This document shows positions 5,059 to 7,544 of a DNA stretch of 7,544 bases, piece after piece; position 1 is the stretch's first letter; every line of letters starts with the position of its first letter. The stretch comes from JAWVZH01 sp033722295. GTDB taxonomy: Bacteria > Bacteroidota > Bacteroidia > Chitinophagales > Saprospiraceae. The translations under genes and the position numbers were made by a program. The DNA lies in NCBI GenBank assembly GCA_033722295.1, contig JAWVZH010000133.1:1-7544 (forward strand), read 5' to 3'. Below the pieces are notes generated by a model, which saw only the letters and a list, made by a program, of their open reading frames with translations, searched no databases and was not told the DNA's origin.

Positions 5059-6430
5059 CGATACGAAATTTCGGGTTGATCCAATGGAGAACGATATCGA
5101 TCAATATCATGGAAAAAAAGGTCAGAACACCTGTCAGGAACACTACTGCAATGACAATATTCCAGTCTCTGGAGAGAATTGAACCGTACATCAGTCGACC
5201 CATCCCGGGAATATTGAACAGAACTTCGATGATCAGACTGCCTCCGATAAGACCGGGAATTATCAATGCCATGAGTCCTACGAGAGGAAAGATGGTATTT
5301 ATGAAGGCATGCCGTGTCAAGGCACTTCTCATGGACAATCCACGGCATAAGGCTGCGAGAAAGTAAGGTCTTTTCTTCTCCTCTCTGTTACCCTCGAGGA
5401 TAAATCGGTAGAAATAAGCGCTGGCTCCAAGGGCAAGGCACAATACTGGCAAGATCAGTTGTTGCCATTTGATCAACATGGTTTTCAGGATAGAGCCGGA
5501 ATGAGTCATGAAAATGCCAACATTTGGAAAGATGTTGGTCCAACTACCGTATTCTTCTGTAGTAAAAAAGACGATGAGTACAGTGGCCAACCAGAAAACC
5601 GGTATCGCATATATGGTGAAAAGCAGCATGCTGAGAGTCTTTTCTAATAGGCTATGATCATAAATCGAGGCCACCCAGGCCAGGATCAAAGCCAATGCAA
5701 GGGCAAGGAGTAAGGCAAGTACGGATAATGCCATGGTCCAGGTCAGGGCGGATTTGACCTTTTCACTCACTGGCCGTCCGTCGACCTTCGATTTTCCCCA
5801 TTTGCCGGTGATCAGGTTTGCCATTCTGTTATGGAACCGGTTTTGACTCCCATGCCAGTGTAGAGATGGAAAACTGGAGATAACTCCCACATCACTTTCA
5901 AGGGCATCATGATGTTGGCTCTTCAGGTCCTTGACGATGTCGTCCTGAAGTTGACTGTTCTCCAGTTTGTCCCAGTCAAAAGAGCGCTTTGGTCCGCTCT
6001 GAGCCAGGAGGATGAGGCCATTGTATATTTTCGACCTTTCTTCACTCGACATAGTATCAGGAAGTGCATTTATCTGTGTCAGTATCAGATCATAGAGGCC
6101 ATCCACTTCTTCATGATCATGACTTTTCAGCCACAAGTCTTTCGAATGGTTTAGTCTGAGATCTTCCAGGTCTTTTGACCTTGAAATATTTTGAGGTGTA
6201 ATGGTGAAGTAGAAAGAAGGCATATTGAGCTTCAATTCTGAAGCTTTCTCATTGTATCTGGCTCTCCTTTCCCAGGGACGCTCATCAAAGGAAAAATCCG
6301 CATTCTGAAGGTGGATTTCGACGGGATCTCCCGGCAGCGCATCCTGAAGCAGTCCGGTGAGCCAGATCAGGATAAAGATCGTTGGGATCAACCACAGACC
6401 ACGCCTTAAAATGTAACGCCCGATGTGCAT
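5051..6430 (-). CDS. oppB: Peptide/nickel-type ABC transporter permease, OppB/DppB-like with long insertion
   Basis: The partner permease of the same importer, 459 residues against about 310-330 for usual OppB. The start YILRRGLWLIPTIFILIW is the standard first helix (about 10-30), followed by LPGDP (32-36). Residues of about 40-200 form a long hydrophilic, highly charged insertion with little in common with the short family form, expected in the periplasm. The usual fold resumes at GKWGKSKVDGRPVSEKV (209-225), with helices at about 228-255, 264-290, 320-342, 378-402 and 424-450. The EAA loop is YFLAALCRGLSMRSALTRHA (356-375). The ending INPKFRIDG corresponds to the family's DPR-type tail. 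The start codon overlaps the stop of the binding-protein gene by one base (TAATG), and the end overlaps oppC by 8 bases, which marks one operon. Confidence 0.92.
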   Translation of the reverse strand: MHIGRYILRRGLWLIPTIFILIWLTGLLQDALPGDPVEIHLQNADFSFDERPWERRARYNEKASELKLNMPSFYFTITPQNISRSKDLEDLRLNHSKDLWLKSHDHEEVDGLYDLILTQINALPDTMSSEERSKIYNGLILLAQSGPKRSFDWDKLENSQLQDDIVKDLKSQHHDALESDVGVISSFPSLHWHGSQNRFHNRMANLITGKWGKSKVDGRPVSEKVKSALTWTMALSVLALLLALALALILAWVASIYDHSLLEKTLSMLLFTIYAIPVFWLATVLIVFFTTEEYGSWTNIFPNVGIFMTHSGSILKTMLIKWQQLILPVLCLALGASAYFYRFILEGNREEKKRPYFLAALCRGLSMRSALTRHAFINTIFPLVGLMALIIPGLIGGSLIIEVLFNIPGMGRLMYGSILSRDWNIVIAVVFLTGVLTFFSMILIDIVLHWINPKFRIDG

Positions 6431-7544
6431 TATTTCGTTTGAGCGGTATTTTCAAAATATCCGGGACGCTTTGATGAGATCTGGATTTCAATATCAGACC
6501 TGTGTATGATCGTTTCGGTGGGGGAAAAGAGGAAGATCATCGGTTGTTCTTCGTAGATGATCTCCTGGATCATCAGGAAGAGCTCTTTTCTTTGTTGTGC
6601 ATCTTCGGTGGTCCTGAGAATATTGATGATAGAATCGGTTCTTGCCGTCCCAAATCCGGTGATATTGCGGCCATCCGGGCCGATACTGGCGGTATGCCAA
6701 CTTTGGTACAGATCGTCGAGGCCAGGATGCTGACGGGTGGCCATTGCTGCGATGTGATAGTCCTGGCTGTTGATCTGTCTGACGATCTCACCCCAGTTCT
6801 GGCCTTTGATATTGATCTCAATGCCTACTTCCTGCGCATTCTCCTTCAGGATACGTGCAATATTGCGTCCAAGGGCCTTTTGTGTTACCAGTATATCGAG
6901 ACTCAGTTCCTCCGTTTCATTATTGAGGGTATTTTCGAGGACACCATCTCCATCTGTATCCGACCAGCCTGACTCAAAGAGCAATTGCCGGGCTTTTTCA
7001 GGATCATACCCAATAGGCTGGAGGTTTGAATTATGGTATGTCTTAGAACTGTGTATCGGGCTGGCTATGGGCTTTGCGAGATCTGCCATAAGGACTTTTG
7101 ACATCTTTTCAAGATCGAGAAGGTGAGCCAGGGCTTTCCTTACTCTTTTGTCTTTTAAGAGTGAGTTCTGATTATTGAGAGCCAGATAGTAGTACTGCAT
7201 GACCTTCGGAGTGTGAAATTCCAACTGACTTGCGGCAGAATCCTTTTTCAGGTCTGCAAAGACCGTCGGGCTAATACTGCTTACAAGGTCTACATCACCC
7301 GATTTCAACATAGTAATAGCCGTGGCTTCATCAGGGACAAACAGATAGGTGATTTTATCCGGGCTGGCTTCCAGAATACCATTACCCCACCAGTCATTTT
7401 TTTTCTTCAGTGACAGACTTTGTCCAAGTACCCATGAATCGAGCCTGTATGCTCCGCTTCCCATGATGCTATCCCTGGAGTAGACGATCTGGTTGAACTG
7501 CTGTCCAAACCTTTCCGCATTGCCGTCTATGCTGTCCTTTTTGA
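6430..7544 (-). CDS. ABC transporter substrate-binding protein, family 5 (OppA/DppA-like), N-terminus beyond window
   Basis: The extracytoplasmic substrate-binding component of the Opp-like importer. The window holds 370 complete codons of its C-terminal part, and the frame stays open through base 7544. An ATG at 7462-7464 is therefore an internal methionine, not the start. The segment SRDSIMGSGAYRLDSW just after the edge corresponds to the family's GTGPY-like motif, followed by KKNDWWG and ITYLFVPDEATAITMLKSGDVDLV, the usual conserved core. Other hallmarks are KVMQYYYLALNNQNS, VRKALAHLLD, the Asp-rich SDTDGDGVLEN turn often seen in these proteins, and the C-terminal NITGFG...QEIIYEEQPMIFLFSP. 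The signal peptide or lipobox must lie upstream, outside the window. The gene directly precedes oppB with a one-base overlap. Ligand cannot be read from the sequence; oligopeptides are the default for this family. Confidence 0.92.
   Translation of the reverse strand, partial: KKDSIDGNAERFGQQFNQIVYSRDSIMGSGAYRLDSWVLGQSLSLKKKNDWWGNGILEASPDKITYLFVPDEATAITMLKSGDVDLVSSISPTVFADLKKDSAASQLEFHTPKVMQYYYLALNNQNSLLKDKRVRKALAHLLDLEKMSKVLMADLAKPIASPIHSSKTYHNSNLQPIGYDPEKARQLLFESGWSDTDGDGVLENTLNNETEELSLDILVTQKALGRNIARILKENAQEVGIEINIKGQNWGEIVRQINSQDYHIAAMATRQHPGLDDLYQSWHTASIGPDGRNITGFGTARTDSIINILRTTEDAQQRKELFLMIQEIIYEEQPMIFLFSPTETIIHRSDIEIQISSKRPGYFENTAQTK

Noticed and set aside
5004..5348. 114-codon open frame on the minus strand overlapping oppB and oppC
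   Set aside because: It is in another frame of two well-supported overlapping permease genes, and its composition (many Arg, Ser, His) is typical of an out-of-frame translation.
6502..6972. 156-codon open frame on the plus strand
   Set aside because: It lies wholly antisense to the substrate-binding protein gene, whose protein is clearly family-like. The translation shows no domain and looks like a shadow frame.
7462..7464. ATG as the start of the substrate-binding protein gene
   Set aside because: The same frame stays open to the window edge and its upstream codons (ending SRDSI) fit the family, so this is an internal methionine and the gene is cut by the window.

Overview
The window looks like a Bacteroidota chromosome, probably a Saprospiria- or Lewinella-like lineage; this is inferred from sequence style and no search was run. 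Supporting signs are a textbook Bacteroidota promoter (TTTG, 20-nt spacer in front of TAnnTTTG) ahead of an HU gene, a near absence of Shine-Dalgarno sequences, a small Cys-anchored lipoprotein, split transketolase genes, and Opp-type permeases with long lineage-style insertions. Almost everything is on the minus strand, so it is best read from right to left.

Right part (7544 to 3931, minus): the 3' end of a peptide/nickel-type ABC transporter operon. It holds a family 5 substrate-binding protein whose N-terminus lies outside the window, an OppB-like permease with an insertion of roughly 160 residues after its first membrane helix, and an OppC-like permease with extra hydrophobic segments. 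The three genes overlap (1 nt, then 8 nt). No ATPase gene follows them here. The oppC stop codon sits back to back with the stop of a small convergent plus-strand lipoprotein gene (3721-3930).

Middle (3720 to 3206): a divergent region carries a candidate minus-strand terminator hairpin, a palindrome just before the lipoprotein start, and the HU promoter. HU (3283-3555, minus) ends at a strong intrinsic terminator (3211-3247). The T-tract of that terminator lies only a few bases before the start codon of the next gene.

Left-middle (3205 to 1398, minus): a two-gene transketolase in which the N-terminal, thiamine-diphosphate-binding subunit is followed by the C-terminal subunit. The pair is coupled by a TGATG overlap, and the second gene has the only clear Shine-Dalgarno sequence in the window.

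Left part (1243 to 1, minus): a four-helix PsiE-family membrane protein, then the first 200 residues of a cystathionine gamma-synthase-like PLP enzyme that runs off the left edge. The intergenic gaps 601-781 and 1244-1397 hold no gene and no convincing consensus promoter.

The content is largely housekeeping metabolism, chromatin and nutrient uptake. I see no defence system, mobile element, CRISPR array, RNA gene or obvious novel system. The points most worth a second look are the terminator abutting the transketolase start codon, the paired insertions in the two permeases, the zero-gap convergence of oppC with the orphan lipoprotein, and the lipoprotein itself.
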